From IMG/VR virus record IMGVR_UViG_3300003690_000164, positions 1 through 35,532 of that record: a stretch of 35,532 nucleotides of DNA. One strand, 5' to 3'. The translations under genes were made by a program, and so were the position numbers. Origin of the DNA: a virus. Under the pieces are notes generated by a model. It was given only the letters and a program-made list of their open reading frames with translations. It was not told where the DNA came from and made no database searches. This document shows positions 1 to 9,714 of this stretch, one piece after another (positions within the stretch are counted from its first letter, which is position 1; every line of letters begins with the position of its first letter).

Positions 1-1
1 G

Positions 2-565
2 GGACCACCACCTATGGCAGGACCACCTCCGATGGCAGGACCACCACCTATGGGACCACCGCCTATGGGGCCATCACCTATGGGACCACCTTCGATGGGG
101 CCACCTCCGATGGGACCGCCGTTAGGGCAAGAAATGCCCGCTGATAATGCGGCTGCAGACCAGCTTATCAATCAAACGATCATGGCTGTGCTGGGCCAGT
201 TACCTCCAGAGCAGGCTGAAATCGTTATCACCCAATTTATAAACGAATTCGGTGAAGAGGCTTTCCAGATGTTGCGTCAGCAAGCCTTACAGATGGTTGA
301 ACCGGGCGCTCAGACTCAAGGTATGATCCAGGGGCCGGGTGGCGGCATGGATGACATGGTTCAGGGTTCGATTGGGGATCAGCAACGGGTGGCTGTTTCG
401 CCGGGGGAATTCATTGTCCCGGCTGATGTGGTGTCAGGGCTTGGTGATGGCAGTTCCGACGCAGGGGCAGACAAACTGGATACCATGATGAATCAAGTCA
501 GGATGGCAAAGACGGGCGGCGTCATGCAGCCCAGACGGATCAGTAATACGGTTCTTCCGGTATGA
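2..565 (+). CDS. Pro/Met-rich phage protein, 5' end cut by window edge
   Basis: The reading frame is open to the first bases of the window (GGA CCA CCA CCT before the first ATG at 14), so the true start is probably to the left. The first ~35 residues are tandem PPPMG/PPPMA units. A helical segment of about 55 residues follows, then a conserved-looking tail with G-D-Q-Q-R-V-A-V-S-P-G-E-F-I-V-P and a terminal MAKTGGVMQPRR. I recognise this tail type from environmental phage virion-region proteins but know no function for it. The next gene starts inside its stop codon (ATGA, 562-565), so the two are translationally coupled. It is probably a minor virion or assembly protein, by position only. Confidence 0.7.
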   Translation, partial: GPPPMAGPPPMAGPPPMGPPPMGPSPMGPPSMGPPPMGPPLGQEMPADNAAADQLINQTIMAVLGQLPPEQAEIVITQFINEFGEEAFQMLRQQALQMVEPGAQTQGMIQGPGGGMDDMVQGSIGDQQRVAVSPGEFIVPADVVSGLGDGSSDAGADKLDTMMNQVRMAKTGGVMQPRRISNTVLPV

Positions 566-1083
566 ATCAGACAGCGCAAGAAACGGCAATTGCACCACGG
601 GATATTCCTCTGGAACCTCGGGTCAAGCCGAAAAATGTCCCTCGGGAGGTCACGCACACCATTACCTTAGTTCCTCCTGAACATTTATATTCGCTGTGGT
701 TTGAGGTGCAGGATCATCTGGCTCCGGCTGTTGCAAGGGCGAATGGACGCTGGAATCTGGAGTTTCTGTATGCGGCTATTGTCAGTGGACATCAGCATTT
801 ATGGCTGGCTTTCGATAAAGACAAGCATATTGACGGGGTATGGACCACTGAATTTATTGATTATCCCTGTAAACGGATGTTGGCTATTCAATTTTTGGGC
901 GGTTCAAAAATCACCGATTGGGGTTGGGAGATGATTGATCGCACTAGCAGTTGGGCGGCTGATAATGGATGCAGTGGTATTGAAGCTACCGGCAGGGCCG
1001 GTTTTTGGAAATGGTTGGAGCAGGATGGATTTACTCGCTCCTACACAGTTTATGAAAAGGAGTTAGATCATCATGGGCGGTAG
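562..1083 (+). CDS. GNAT-like acetyltransferase-fold phage protein
   Basis: 173 aa. The middle and C-terminal part has the order of a GNAT fold: a strand with HLWLAFDKDKHIDGVWTT, a strand MLAIQFLGG, then a helix and EATGRAGFWKWLEQDGF, like the last helix-strand of small GNATs. The classic acetyl-CoA loop (Q/RxxGxG/A) is not clear, so catalytic activity is uncertain. Genes of this sort are common among phage structural genes, where their substrate is unknown. It overlaps the upstream gene by 4 nt, and the next gene starts 11 nt before its end, which fits a single late operon. Confidence 0.6.
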   Translation: MNQTAQETAIAPRDIPLEPRVKPKNVPREVTHTITLVPPEHLYSLWFEVQDHLAPAVARANGRWNLEFLYAAIVSGHQHLWLAFDKDKHIDGVWTTEFIDYPCKRMLAIQFLGGSKITDWGWEMIDRTSSWAADNGCSGIEATGRAGFWKWLEQDGFTRSYTVYEKELDHHGR

Positions 1084-2050
1084 TAGCGGTCAACCTCCTG
1101 TTCAACAGGTTACAACGACCACCAGTAATCTTCCTGAATATGCGCAACCGTGGTTCGAGACTGGGATGGGAGCGGCTCAAGAGGAATGGCAGAAAGACTA
1201 TGTGCCATACGAAGGGCCGAGAATGGCGGGTTATGATCCGCTTACGCAACAGGCCATGCGGGCCAAGGAGCAACTGTTCAGGGCTGGCGCACCACAGCAA
1301 TTCCAGATGGCTTCGGATGTTGCCTCACAACTTGCGTATCAGCCGTCGCATTTAGGGATGTCCATTGCCGGGGGCTATGATCCTGGCACTTTAGCCAATC
1401 AGCAAGCCATTCAGCAATACATGGACCCGTACCAGCAACTGGTGACGGATATTGAAAAACGGGAAGCCAGACGGCAGTCTGAAATGATGGGAACCGGTAT
1501 AGCGGAACAAGCCACTCAAGCCGGTGGCCTGGGTGGCTACCGGGAAGGGATCATGCAGGCCGAACGGCAGCGTAATCTCGGCCAGCAGTTGGGCGATATC
1601 CAGACCCGTGGTGGTCAGGCTGCATACCAGCAAGCACAACAGGCTTTTGAACGAGATCGGGCCGCTCAACTGGGAGCAGCCCAATTAGGGATGACCGGCC
1701 TTTCTGCGGACCAGGCAACCCGTAACACTCAATTACAAGCAGCGCAGTTACTGGGTGGTTTTGGACCGCAAGCGTATCAGGGGGCGTTGCAACGTATAGA
1801 GGGGTTAGGACAAGTAGGGGCTGGGAGGCAGGCTCAGACCCAGCAACAGTACGATATGATGTATCAGGACTTTTTACGTCAGCAAGAATATCCAGAACAA
1901 AAACTCAGTAAATACTTCCAAATGCTGCACGGTATTCCGGTTGCGCCATCGACGGTTCAAACCAAGGCGGGTGGTCCTAGTGGGTGGTCGCAAGCATTGG
2001 GTGGAATTGCTGCGTTGTCTGGTATGTACGGAGGAAGGGGCGGCCCCTAG
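1073..2050 (+). CDS. Gln-rich virion-region protein, function unknown
   Basis: 325 aa. It opens with Q-V-T-T-T-T-S-N-L-P-E-Y-A-Q-P-W-F-E, an N-terminus I have seen in hypothetical proteins of marine phage contigs next to large internal virion proteins. The middle (about residues 90-260) is rich in Gln and Ala with long predicted helices and repeated QAAQL/AQLGxxGL stretches, which suggests a helical, oligomeric virion component. The C-terminus is Gly-rich. The start at 1073 lies within the end of the GNAT-like gene. The role (tail fibre adaptor, internal core or scaffold) cannot be decided from sequence. Confidence 0.65.
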   Translation: MGGSSGQPPVQQVTTTTSNLPEYAQPWFETGMGAAQEEWQKDYVPYEGPRMAGYDPLTQQAMRAKEQLFRAGAPQQFQMASDVASQLAYQPSHLGMSIAGGYDPGTLANQQAIQQYMDPYQQLVTDIEKREARRQSEMMGTGIAEQATQAGGLGGYREGIMQAERQRNLGQQLGDIQTRGGQAAYQQAQQAFERDRAAQLGAAQLGMTGLSADQATRNTQLQAAQLLGGFGPQAYQGALQRIEGLGQVGAGRQAQTQQQYDMMYQDFLRQQEYPEQKLSKYFQMLHGIPVAPSTVQTKAGGPSGWSQALGGIAALSGMYGGRGGP

Positions 2051-2063
2051 GGGATAGTTAAAC

Positions 2064-2696
2064 ATGACTGCCATGAATATTTTAGAAGTGGAAGACCTCG
2101 TTAAGGGGCTTCCTGATGAGGCTCTGATGCAGGAAGCACAGCAGCCCAGCGGGCAATACGGGTATGTGCCTCAATTTCTGCTGATTTCTGAAATTCAACG
2201 CAGAACCGATATGCGTGATCGCTATCAGGCACAGTTGCCGCAAGAACAAAGGACTGTAGCCGATCAGATCATTCAGGAAGCAATGGCCCCTCAAGGCGCT
2301 CCTGGCATGGGGCCTCCGCCTATGAATGGTGGGCCTCCCCCAATGCCCCCACAGATGCCTCCGCCTCCACAAATGGCCGGTGGCCCCCCGCAGATGCCAC
2401 CAGGAATGCCTCCACAGATGCCCCAAGGGATGCCTCCAATGCCTCCGGGGATGCCTCCGGGGATGCCTATGGCGCATGGCGGGGCTGTGCCGATGCAGAG
2501 GAATGGCGGGGTTCCTGATGCGATGATTGGGCAGGCAATCAGGCAAGTCCCTAATGCGTTTATCGAAGATTCAAACAAGTTCAATAAAGCTACTCTTGCC
2601 GATATCTCGCCTTCGGATATTCCTGCGTTGAGACATGGGCATACCTCAAGTGTTGTCGATGGTTCGTGGCGGGCCTGTGAGAATGCAGGGAGGTAG
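2064..2696 (+). CDS. Pro/Met-rich phage protein, N-terminal half of a probably split gene
   Basis: 210 aa. Residues 1-70 are a helical domain (ILEVEDLVKGLPDEALMQEA, then ISEIQRRTDMRDRYQ). Residues 74-135 are a low-complexity PPQMPPGMPP tract, followed by MAHGGAVPMQRNGG. After residue ~190 (SDIPALRHG) the frame becomes atypical and ends in WRACENAGR. The overlapping frame that starts at 2635 continues naturally with G-I-P-Q-V-L-S-M-V-R-G-G-P-V-R-M-Q-G-G. I infer that the two frames were once one gene of about 640 codons. The exact switch point (around 2625-2640) cannot be fixed by eye. Confidence 0.6.
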   Translation: MTAMNILEVEDLVKGLPDEALMQEAQQPSGQYGYVPQFLLISEIQRRTDMRDRYQAQLPQEQRTVADQIIQEAMAPQGAPGMGPPPMNGGPPPMPPQMPPPPQMAGGPPQMPPGMPPQMPQGMPPMPPGMPPGMPMAHGGAVPMQRNGGVPDAMIGQAIRQVPNAFIEDSNKFNKATLADISPSDIPALRHGHTSSVVDGSWRACENAGR

Positions 2697-3984
2697 GGAA
2701 GTAGAAAGTCCGCGTGAAAAAGAAAGGAGAGAACGTCGGGAAAGATGGAATATGCAATTGTACGGTACCAAGGAAGGGCCAGAGTCATGGGCATCTCGGG
2801 GGCTTCGTAAGGCAGGAGAGTGGTACGAGCCGAAGGTGCTTGCCTCAGAGCAACGCCGTGCTGAAGCACAAGATTTGATAGCTCAGGAGAAGTTAGAAAG
2901 GGCTATGGCACTTGTTGGTGTTGTTGAACCCAATGGTGCTTCGACCGTTAAAAATCAGCTAAATATTCCTGTACCAATCCATACCACTGTTCCTGGTGTA
3001 TCTGTTGACTCAGATGCCGTAGTCGGAGTTGAGCCTCTTGTTATGGCTGCTGAACCTAATGGCGCTCCGGTAGATGAACGGAGATTAGCTGAACTCGGGA
3101 AATTTCTTACTCTTTTTGGCACAGATAAATCCGGTGGTCTTACAGGTAACATCGATATAGAAGAACTTTCTGACTTAGAAACAGAAATTACTGCCTCTCG
3201 TGGTGCTAAGAAAACAAAAGACGATATTGATAGCAAAATTTTATCAGGCTTAAATATACAACCTAATGTTTGGGATACCAAACGACGGGGCTATTTGCAG
3301 AAATTAGAAGATCTTTCTGCACGGGAAATACCGTCAGTTGATTATAAAGATTGGATTGAGGCTCTTGAAAAAAAATCCGATGAAAGAGCCAGACGTGCAG
3401 CGATGATTGCATTTGGCAGAGGTATTGCCGGAGGATCTGTTGCCGAAGGTTTGGGGATGGCAGGCGAAGCCATGTTGAGCGTACAGGAGAAGTATGACAG
3501 TTTATTACAGGAACTTAAATTAGCTCAATTGCGTGGGGATTCTGAAGCAGAAATTGCAAAGATAGAAAGAGATATTAACATTGCAAAAGTACAGTTAGGG
3601 GCAATTCCTGATCCGCCTTCGGTTCCTGCACCGCCTTTAATTCAGAAGCTGCATGAATATCGGAGGTCTCTTGATAAAGAAAGTCAAGAATGGCGAGACG
3701 TTGATGAGGTTATAAAAGGGATGCCTTCTGGTGATGATATTACTCGTGCAGAGCAGGTAAGGATTGACTTGATAACCAAATTTTTTCCTTATGCGGCTGA
3801 GCTTAAGACAACGATGCTTGAAAAAGATATGAAAGAGTGGAAGCCAAAACACAGTCCTGATCAGAGTAAAGGGTGGACCTTGATGAGGCAAATACAAGAT
3901 TATATAGATGAGCTTGGTATATCTTTTGGACCAAAAAAAGTCCAGGAATTGCCCCTATTAGTGATGCCAAAGAATAATTCTTAA
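2635..3984 (+). CDS. Virion-region protein, C-terminal part of a probably split gene
   Basis: 449 aa as given. It opens with MGIPQVLSMVRGGPVRMQGG, the same M-x-x-GG-x-V/P-x-M style motif that ends Pro-rich phage proteins, so the start at 2635 may be an artefact of a frameshift. The rest is mostly charged helix: a basic stretch near residues 25-40, a segment around 235-275 with EALEKKSDERARRAAMIAFGRG, and a coiled-coil-like EKYDSLLQELKLAQLRGDSEAEIAKIERDI region. No enzyme motif is seen. By position, just before a giant internal protein, it is likely a minor virion or ejection protein. Confidence 0.6.
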   Translation: MGIPQVLSMVRGGPVRMQGGREVESPREKERRERRERWNMQLYGTKEGPESWASRGLRKAGEWYEPKVLASEQRRAEAQDLIAQEKLERAMALVGVVEPNGASTVKNQLNIPVPIHTTVPGVSVDSDAVVGVEPLVMAAEPNGAPVDERRLAELGKFLTLFGTDKSGGLTGNIDIEELSDLETEITASRGAKKTKDDIDSKILSGLNIQPNVWDTKRRGYLQKLEDLSAREIPSVDYKDWIEALEKKSDERARRAAMIAFGRGIAGGSVAEGLGMAGEAMLSVQEKYDSLLQELKLAQLRGDSEAEIAKIERDINIAKVQLGAIPDPPSVPAPPLIQKLHEYRRSLDKESQEWRDVDEVIKGMPSGDDITRAEQVRIDLITKFFPYAAELKTTMLEKDMKEWKPKHSPDQSKGWTLMRQIQDYIDELGISFGPKKVQELPLLVMPKNNS

Positions 3985-4031
3985 GTCTACATTTCAGTAA
4001 AATGCGTAATGCCTCTAAAGGATAGTAATGT

Positions 4032-7000
4032 ATGCCCATTACTGAAGTTGAACTTCCAGATGGTTCGCGTATTTCTGTTGATCATCCAAGGAATGCGACT
4101 GAATCAGATATTCTTAAATTTGTAAAGTCGCATTATGGGGATGCGTTACCAGAAGAAGTTGTACCTGATATTTCTTCTGCTGTGATTGAAGATACACCAA
4201 GACGAACTACGGGATCTGGTTTCCTCCAGGGATTATCTCGTGGGGTTGATGTTGTTCAGCGTGGGTATGGATCTGCCTTGGAAGGATTTGGGAAATTTAC
4301 AGGTTTGGAAGGGCTGGAAACGACAGGAGCAGAGATTGCTGAAGAACAAGAAAGACAGCTTGCCGAGAAAGCTCCATTCGCAACACGCAGGCAAGACGTA
4401 GAAGACATTCGTTCCGGCGCAAGATTTTTCACTGAAACATTAGGCGAGCAAGTTCCCAATCTAGCGACCACATTAGCTGGTGCTGGGGCTGGGGCGGCAA
4501 TAGGTTCAGCATTTCCTGTTATTGGGACAGCTATAGGAGGTATAGCTGGAGGTCTTGCCGTCAATATTCCTTTTTTCTATGGCTTGAATCGTGAAGCGCA
4601 GAAAGATGCAGTAGAAAAGGGTATTAAAACGGAAGTCAGCGAAGGGGCTGCATTTCTTGCTTCACTGCCGCAGGCTGCACTTGATTTAATTGCTGACAGA
4701 TTTCTTTTAGGGGTAGCTGGTAAAAGCGCATTGAGTGCTGAATACATTATCCGTACCGGCAATATTTTTACCCGAGGAGTTAAAGGTGCTGCCGCCGGTA
4801 CTGCTTTGGAGGTTCCAACAGAGGTTGGTCAGCAAATCATTGAAAGATTTCAGGCTAATGAAGATATCACAAGCGAAGAAGCATTAAATGAATATATAGA
4901 TGTTGCGGTCGCTGCTGGGATTCTTGGCGGAACTATAAGAGGTACTGCATCTATTGTTAAAGGAGATGTTCGCAAGCAGGATTTAATTGTTAATGATTGG
5001 GAGGCAAAAGAATTTCAGGAACAAGAGGGGCCAGATTGGGCTGACAGGCCAAGGGATGCTACAGATAAGGTTGTGACCGATCAAAAGGTAGAAGATGAAG
5101 CTGAGAAGACTGTTCCAGAAGTTGATGAAGCTGTTCCAGAAGTTGCAAAAAAAGATAGTGTATTTACAAGAATTAGAAAAGCTATTGAAGAAGGCAGGGT
5201 TAAAATACATGAATCAGAATGGACTAATGCGCCTAAATTGCCTGCCAATTTAGCAATAGATCCAACCTATAAAAATTATAATGTTAAGTTTGCTAACGAT
5301 GTAGATAAAGCATTATTTATCGTTAGCGATCCATCGATCACAGAAGAACAACGTAAAGAATATACTGCTTTTCTTAAAACCGTTTTTCCCAAAAGATCCG
5401 GTCAGGATTTTATAAGAATGGGGTTTGAATATAGAAAAACCCTTGATGGCTTATTGAGTGATGGCATAGTGGATTCTAATGGAGCTTTAGCACCTGATTC
5501 TTTTACTAAACGTGGTCATGCGGTGCTTGATCCAGATTTACCGGAGACTGTTGTTGAAACGATAACAACTCCGAATGAAGATTTAAGGGCAACTATTCTT
5601 GAAATTGCCCAAGATAAATACAGAGAAGATGTAGGCTCTGTTCAGGCTGCAAACAATGATCAGGGGGTAATTCCTCCAATGTTGACAAGAAAAGAAGCCG
5701 GACTTCCGTCAGGTAACTTTTTTAGCTTTGAGAATATCTACAATAAATTAGATAAGTTTATTTATCATATCCAGGATAGATTGGTTGGATTACTAAGAAT
5801 AGAAGAAGCTATCAATGAAAATAGAAAAAATACTATTTCTGAACTTAATGCGGATAGAAAAACAAAAGGTTTAGATCCTTTATCACCAGCAGAAATAAGA
5901 TCTTTGGATCTTGCTCCATTAACCGCAAAAGAATCTGCTTATAAAGGTGAAGAAAGAATGCCCGGAATCATCGGGTCTATGATTCGAGCTTTTGAAAAAA
6001 ATGAACTTACACCTCTATCCCTGAAAGTTAACAGGATCAAGAAGAAATTTTCTGATATTACGATGCCTGTCATAGAAGAATTTCTTGTCCTTCGCCACGC
6101 TATTGAAAGAAACAAGAAAGTCAGGCTTATTAGGCCAACTAATGAAGCGGGGGCTGGGGAAATACAATATGAAAATGGCGATAAACGACGATTGACTGAT
6201 AATTATGTAAAAGAAAGAATGGCATTGCTATACGATGTGAAATGGGATGAGAAAAATAATGTCTGGACTGGAGGGAACGAGAAAGCGAAATATTTACAGG
6301 ACATAGCCAAGGATGTTGATGCCATTGTTAAAAAATCAATGGATGTACGAGTGGAAAATGGTTTGTTAACCGATACAGAAGCAAAAACCATAAGCAACAC
6401 ATTCAAATATTATATTCCCTTAAAAGGTCATAAGACTTTTGAGGATGATTATTCTGGTGTTTTTAGAAGTTCTTCCGGTGAAGGTCAGGCATCCGGTTTT
6501 ACAGTTGTTGGAGAAGAAGGTAAAAGGATCAAAACAGGAAGAACCACTGAAGCTGATACCCCTCTGGGTACTATTATAGGAGATAGAGCTAATGCGATTC
6601 AGAGAGGAGTTAAAAATAAATCGTTTTCCGAGCGACTGTATAATTTAGCAAAGGAAAATCCCAATAATAATGCTTGGAAAATCTTCACTAATAAAGATGC
6701 TAAATACGAGAAGATGTTTTCGTCAATTTATACTTATGTCGGAAATGATCCACGATTTCAGGGAATGGAAATATCTAAAGATGAATATAAAGCTGTAGAA
6801 AATCCAGATGAATGGCTTCAGAAAATAAATACTAAACGACGCCAGATTAGAAAAGGAGAGGCAGAAAGACTGGAGTTAATCGGAGCAAAACTTGATGGCG
6901 AGCAAGTATATATAGAAATAGCAGATCGGAGGCTCAGAGCGACTTTATTAAATCTTGATGTAGATGAGATGGGCACTGTTGTACGAACTTTAGGCAGAGT

Positions 7001-8831
7001 CAACCGCTTTCTATCAATGGTAAATACAAGTCTTAATCCAGGATTTCTGGTTGGTAACTTTGCAAAAGATATCCAAACAGCCGCATGGAATGTTCTTGGC
7101 GAGCAAACAATGGTTGGCGGAAAGGCTGAAAAGAAAAAGCTCGTAAGAAAAATTCTTTTTAGTACACCTAAAGCGATTCTAACATTCTATAGAGGAATAA
7201 GAGGGGCTACGCGGTTTAACAGGCATACTAATAAATGGGAATCAAGACTTACAGAGAAACAACAGAAAGATTACAATGAATATATTAACTCTGGCACTAA
7301 AGCCGATTGGTTCCATTCGAGACCTCCAGAAGAACGATTGACAGATTTTAATACTTTAAGGTCAATGTCTGATGGAACTTTCAAGGGAACTACCAGGCAA
7401 AGAAGAGAAGCATTGTTGAATTTCATAGAAGATCTAAATGCTGCTGTGGAAAATGGTGTTCGATTTTCTGCTTTTATTCATGGGAGAGATGCGTTCATTA
7501 AAGGCGATAGTAAGCAATTAACTCAAGAAACGGGTAAAGATTTAACTGTTCCGCAAATTCAAGCGATAGAAAGTGAAGCTATTGCTCAAGCGTCAACTTT
7601 GTCAAAAAACTTAACAATCAACTTTAATCGTAAGGGCCAACAAGGCGCATTACTTAATAGTTTGTATCTTTTCTTTAATGCAAGTGTTCAGGGATCAGCT
7701 AATTTTGCCAGAGGATTTATTCCAGGGTTAGGTCCTGGTATATCTAAAGTAAAGTATGCGGCAGCATCAAGTATGATTGCATTGGCTTATTTGCTGTCTA
7801 AGTGGAATGAAGCGTCAAGCGATGAAGATGAGAACGGTAAAACATTTTATTCAAATATTCCCGATTACGAGAAAGAACGTAATTTTATTATGATGAAGAC
7901 GGTTTTAGATCCTAATGCTGATGGCAGTGAATATTGGAAATTTCCTTTGCCTTACGGTTACAATATATTTCATGTGACTGGAACGGTTATCGAGGAAATG
8001 GAATCAGGTAATCGAGACACTGGGGAAGCGACATCTTTGCTTGCGTCAACATTGCTTGGGTCATTTTCGCCAATTAGCATAGGAGGTTCTGCTGCCGGTC
8101 TTGCGACAGCAGCCGTCCCATCTGCCGCCCAACCTGTCGCGCAATTAGTGGCTAACCGTAATTTCTGGGGAACACCTATTTACCCTGAAAATTTCCCGGC
8201 AGGTGTTCAGTATCCAGCCAGCCAACTTGCTTTTAGAACCACGGGCGAAGGGTATAAAGTTATCACCGAATTTCTAAATGTTTTGGGAGGAGGCAATGAA
8301 AGTGAGCCTGGGTCTTTATTGGGTATCAGTACAGATATATCACCGGATGCTTTAGAGCATTTAGCTGAAGCTGTCCTTGGCGGGGCAGGGGCTACTGGCA
8401 CTAGAGGTTTAGGGGCATTTAATAATTGGACAAACAGAGAGGACATCAAGGTTAAGGACATACCTTTTAGAAGAAGGCTTGAAGGAGAAGTTGATAACTT
8501 TAAGAGCCAACAGAATTATTATGATCGCAAAGAAGATATTATAAGAAAGGTCAATCAATACGATGTTTTAATATCACAAGGTAAGCGCGCCGAAGCTCGA
8601 AAATACAGAGAAAAAAATATTTTATATTTTCGCATGGAGAATATATTAAAATTTTCCGAAAAAAGACTTAGCGAGGAAAATAAGAGAATCAAAAACTTAA
8701 GAAATAAAAGTATATTAAATCCGGCTAATGCTATTGCTTATCAGGATATGTCTCTCAATATAGAAGATAGAAAAGATGATATATACAATCGGTTTAATCT
8801 TCTTTTCGATGAAAAAGAAAAAAAGAGGTAG
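4032..8831 (+). CDS. Giant internal/ejection-type virion protein (LPD38-like)
   Basis: 1599 aa. The N-terminus (PITEVELPDGSRISVDHP, then ESDILKFVKSHYGD) is a short domain often found at the start of very large phage internal proteins. Residues ~145-185 form a Gly/Ala-rich hydrophobic stretch that could insert in a membrane. The region around 985-1280 (NRFLSMVNTSLNPGFLVGNF, then F-S-A-F-I-H-G-R-D, then LSKNLTINFNRKGQQG and YLFFNASVQGSANFARG) matches my memory of large polyvalent protein-associated domain 38 in phage ejection-type proteins. The C-terminus is a Lys/Glu-rich coiled coil. AAAGGA lies upstream of the ATG. A role in genome delivery is inferred from size and family. The gene is notably AT-rich compared with what follows. 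Confidence 0.75.
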   Translation: MPITEVELPDGSRISVDHPRNATESDILKFVKSHYGDALPEEVVPDISSAVIEDTPRRTTGSGFLQGLSRGVDVVQRGYGSALEGFGKFTGLEGLETTGAEIAEEQERQLAEKAPFATRRQDVEDIRSGARFFTETLGEQVPNLATTLAGAGAGAAIGSAFPVIGTAIGGIAGGLAVNIPFFYGLNREAQKDAVEKGIKTEVSEGAAFLASLPQAALDLIADRFLLGVAGKSALSAEYIIRTGNIFTRGVKGAAAGTALEVPTEVGQQIIERFQANEDITSEEALNEYIDVAVAAGILGGTIRGTASIVKGDVRKQDLIVNDWEAKEFQEQEGPDWADRPRDATDKVVTDQKVEDEAEKTVPEVDEAVPEVAKKDSVFTRIRKAIEEGRVKIHESEWTNAPKLPANLAIDPTYKNYNVKFANDVDKALFIVSDPSITEEQRKEYTAFLKTVFPKRSGQDFIRMGFEYRKTLDGLLSDGIVDSNGALAPDSFTKRGHAVLDPDLPETVVETITTPNEDLRATILEIAQDKYREDVGSVQAANNDQGVIPPMLTRKEAGLPSGNFFSFENIYNKLDKFIYHIQDRLVGLLRIEEAINENRKNTISELNADRKTKGLDPLSPAEIRSLDLAPLTAKESAYKGEERMPGIIGSMIRAFEKNELTPLSLKVNRIKKKFSDITMPVIEEFLVLRHAIERNKKVRLIRPTNEAGAGEIQYENGDKRRLTDNYVKERMALLYDVKWDEKNNVWTGGNEKAKYLQDIAKDVDAIVKKSMDVRVENGLLTDTEAKTISNTFKYYIPLKGHKTFEDDYSGVFRSSSGEGQASGFTVVGEEGKRIKTGRTTEADTPLGTIIGDRANAIQRGVKNKSFSERLYNLAKENPNNNAWKIFTNKDAKYEKMFSSIYTYVGNDPRFQGMEISKDEYKAVENPDEWLQKINTKRRQIRKGEAERLELIGAKLDGEQVYIEIADRRLRATLLNLDVDEMGTVVRTLGRVNRFLSMVNTSLNPGFLVGNFAKDIQTAAWNVLGEQTMVGGKAEKKKLVRKILFSTPKAILTFYRGIRGATRFNRHTNKWESRLTEKQQKDYNEYINSGTKADWFHSRPPEERLTDFNTLRSMSDGTFKGTTRQRREALLNFIEDLNAAVENGVRFSAFIHGRDAFIKGDSKQLTQETGKDLTVPQIQAIESEAIAQASTLSKNLTINFNRKGQQGALLNSLYLFFNASVQGSANFARGFIPGLGPGISKVKYAAASSMIALAYLLSKWNEASSDEDENGKTFYSNIPDYEKERNFIMMKTVLDPNADGSEYWKFPLPYGYNIFHVTGTVIEEMESGNRDTGEATSLLASTLLGSFSPISIGGSAAGLATAAVPSAAQPVAQLVANRNFWGTPIYPENFPAGVQYPASQLAFRTTGEGYKVITEFLNVLGGGNESEPGSLLGISTDISPDALEHLAEAVLGGAGATGTRGLGAFNNWTNREDIKVKDIPFRRRLEGEVDNFKSQQNYYDRKEDIIRKVNQYDVLISQGKRAEARKYREKNILYFRMENILKFSEKRLSEENKRIKNLRNKSILNPANAIAYQDMSLNIEDRKDDIYNRFNLLFDEKEKKR

Positions 8832-8840
8832 GAAAATTAT

Positions 8841-9503
8841 ATGACGATGGGGCAAACAGTACCGCCGGGTTATTACGTCAGCAACAGCGCAGACGAGGAC
8901 GTGTTCTGCGTCACTAAAAGCAATAACTTTTATTTCAAGAAAGCCCGTGGCAAGAAATGGTCACGCACGGATTCATGGAACTTCGATCACATCTGTGATG
9001 TGGAAACCGTCAACGAAGTGCAGGGTGTCAGTGCTGATGTGAACACGCACGATGGCCGTGGTCTTGAAGTCAGCGTATCGGCGCATATCGGCGTCACGGT
9101 CTCCGACGTGATGAAATGGCATTACGTCAACCCGGATGGCAACCAAGCCACGCTATGGGCTGGCCCTGAAGGCGGCCCCGGCAAGGGTGTGAGTGCTGAC
9201 GTGGGTGTCTGGTACGACAAGAACGGCAACATCCATATGAAGCTCTCGGCTTCAGGGGTGATCCCTCACTTTGATTTTGGCGCGTCAGTTGTGATCAATC
9301 CGAAAACGATTGCTGACCTGGACAAGCCTACAGCAGATGACAAGGCGTTCGCCACGGGATTCACCGAAGGGGCCACTCTGGGTATTGCAGACAAGCCGCC
9401 GAAGATTCTAACTCAAGGTGTTGCCGTGGTGGACAAGGTGGGCAAGAAAGTTCTTAGTTGGTCAATTTCTACGAAGGCTTGTTCATCAACGAGGGCCATT
9501 TAG
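8841..9503 (+). CDS. Unknown Gly/Val-rich beta protein
   Basis: 220 aa with no recognised domain. It contains two copies of the hexamer GVSADV (about residues 62-67 and 117-122), each followed by an alternating beta pattern (LEVSVSAHIGVTVS and VGVWYDKNGNIHMKLSASG), so it is probably an all-beta, internally duplicated protein. There is no signal peptide. AGGAAAA precedes the first ATG, and a second ATG lies two codons on. The gap to the giant virion gene is only 9 nt, yet base composition jumps from AT-rich to balanced. The gene thus opens the accessory block while staying physically joined to the late genes. Confidence 0.65.
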   Translation: MTMGQTVPPGYYVSNSADEDVFCVTKSNNFYFKKARGKKWSRTDSWNFDHICDVETVNEVQGVSADVNTHDGRGLEVSVSAHIGVTVSDVMKWHYVNPDGNQATLWAGPEGGPGKGVSADVGVWYDKNGNIHMKLSASGVIPHFDFGASVVINPKTIADLDKPTADDKAFATGFTEGATLGIADKPPKILTQGVAVVDKVGKKVLSWSISTKACSSTRAI

Positions 9504-9700
9504 TGCAGTTCAGGCTGGGATACGACAACCTGGTCTGGGTGGATGAAGCCATTGAATCCAACCATGAGCCACAGTCGAAAATCATTACCAAGATTTACGG
9601 GATTAGCGATGCAATGAAATTTCAAAGCAGTCTCATCAATTTTGGCTATAACCATCTGCCTGCTTTTGAATTGATCGAGCAGCCCGAATATACCAATTAA
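9503..9700 (+). CDS. Small protein, GTG start inside upstream stop
   Basis: 65 aa from a GTG at 9503 that shares one base with the upstream stop (TAGTG). A GAGG at 9491-9494 lies 8 nt ahead, so I prefer this start to a TTG at 9458 that lacks a ribosome site. The product (VQFRLGYDNLVWVDEAIESN, ending EQPEYTN) has no recognised motif and no membrane segment. The same TAGTG arrangement is used two genes further on, supporting a coupled operon. Confidence 0.55.
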   Translation: MQFRLGYDNLVWVDEAIESNHEPQSKIITKIYGISDAMKFQSSLINFGYNHLPAFELIEQPEYTN

Positions 9701-9714
9701 CAGGACAGACGATT

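Noticed and set aside
2082-2869. Two long minus-strand frames opposite the Pro/Met-rich gene
   Set aside because: They are antisense of the PPQMPPGMPP repeats, with His/Arg/Gly runs that only mirror the repeat.
8841-9503. Endolysin candidate next to the holin-like genes
   Set aside because: No lysozyme, amidase or peptidase motif and no signal-anchor; it is a beta-type protein with an internal repeat.
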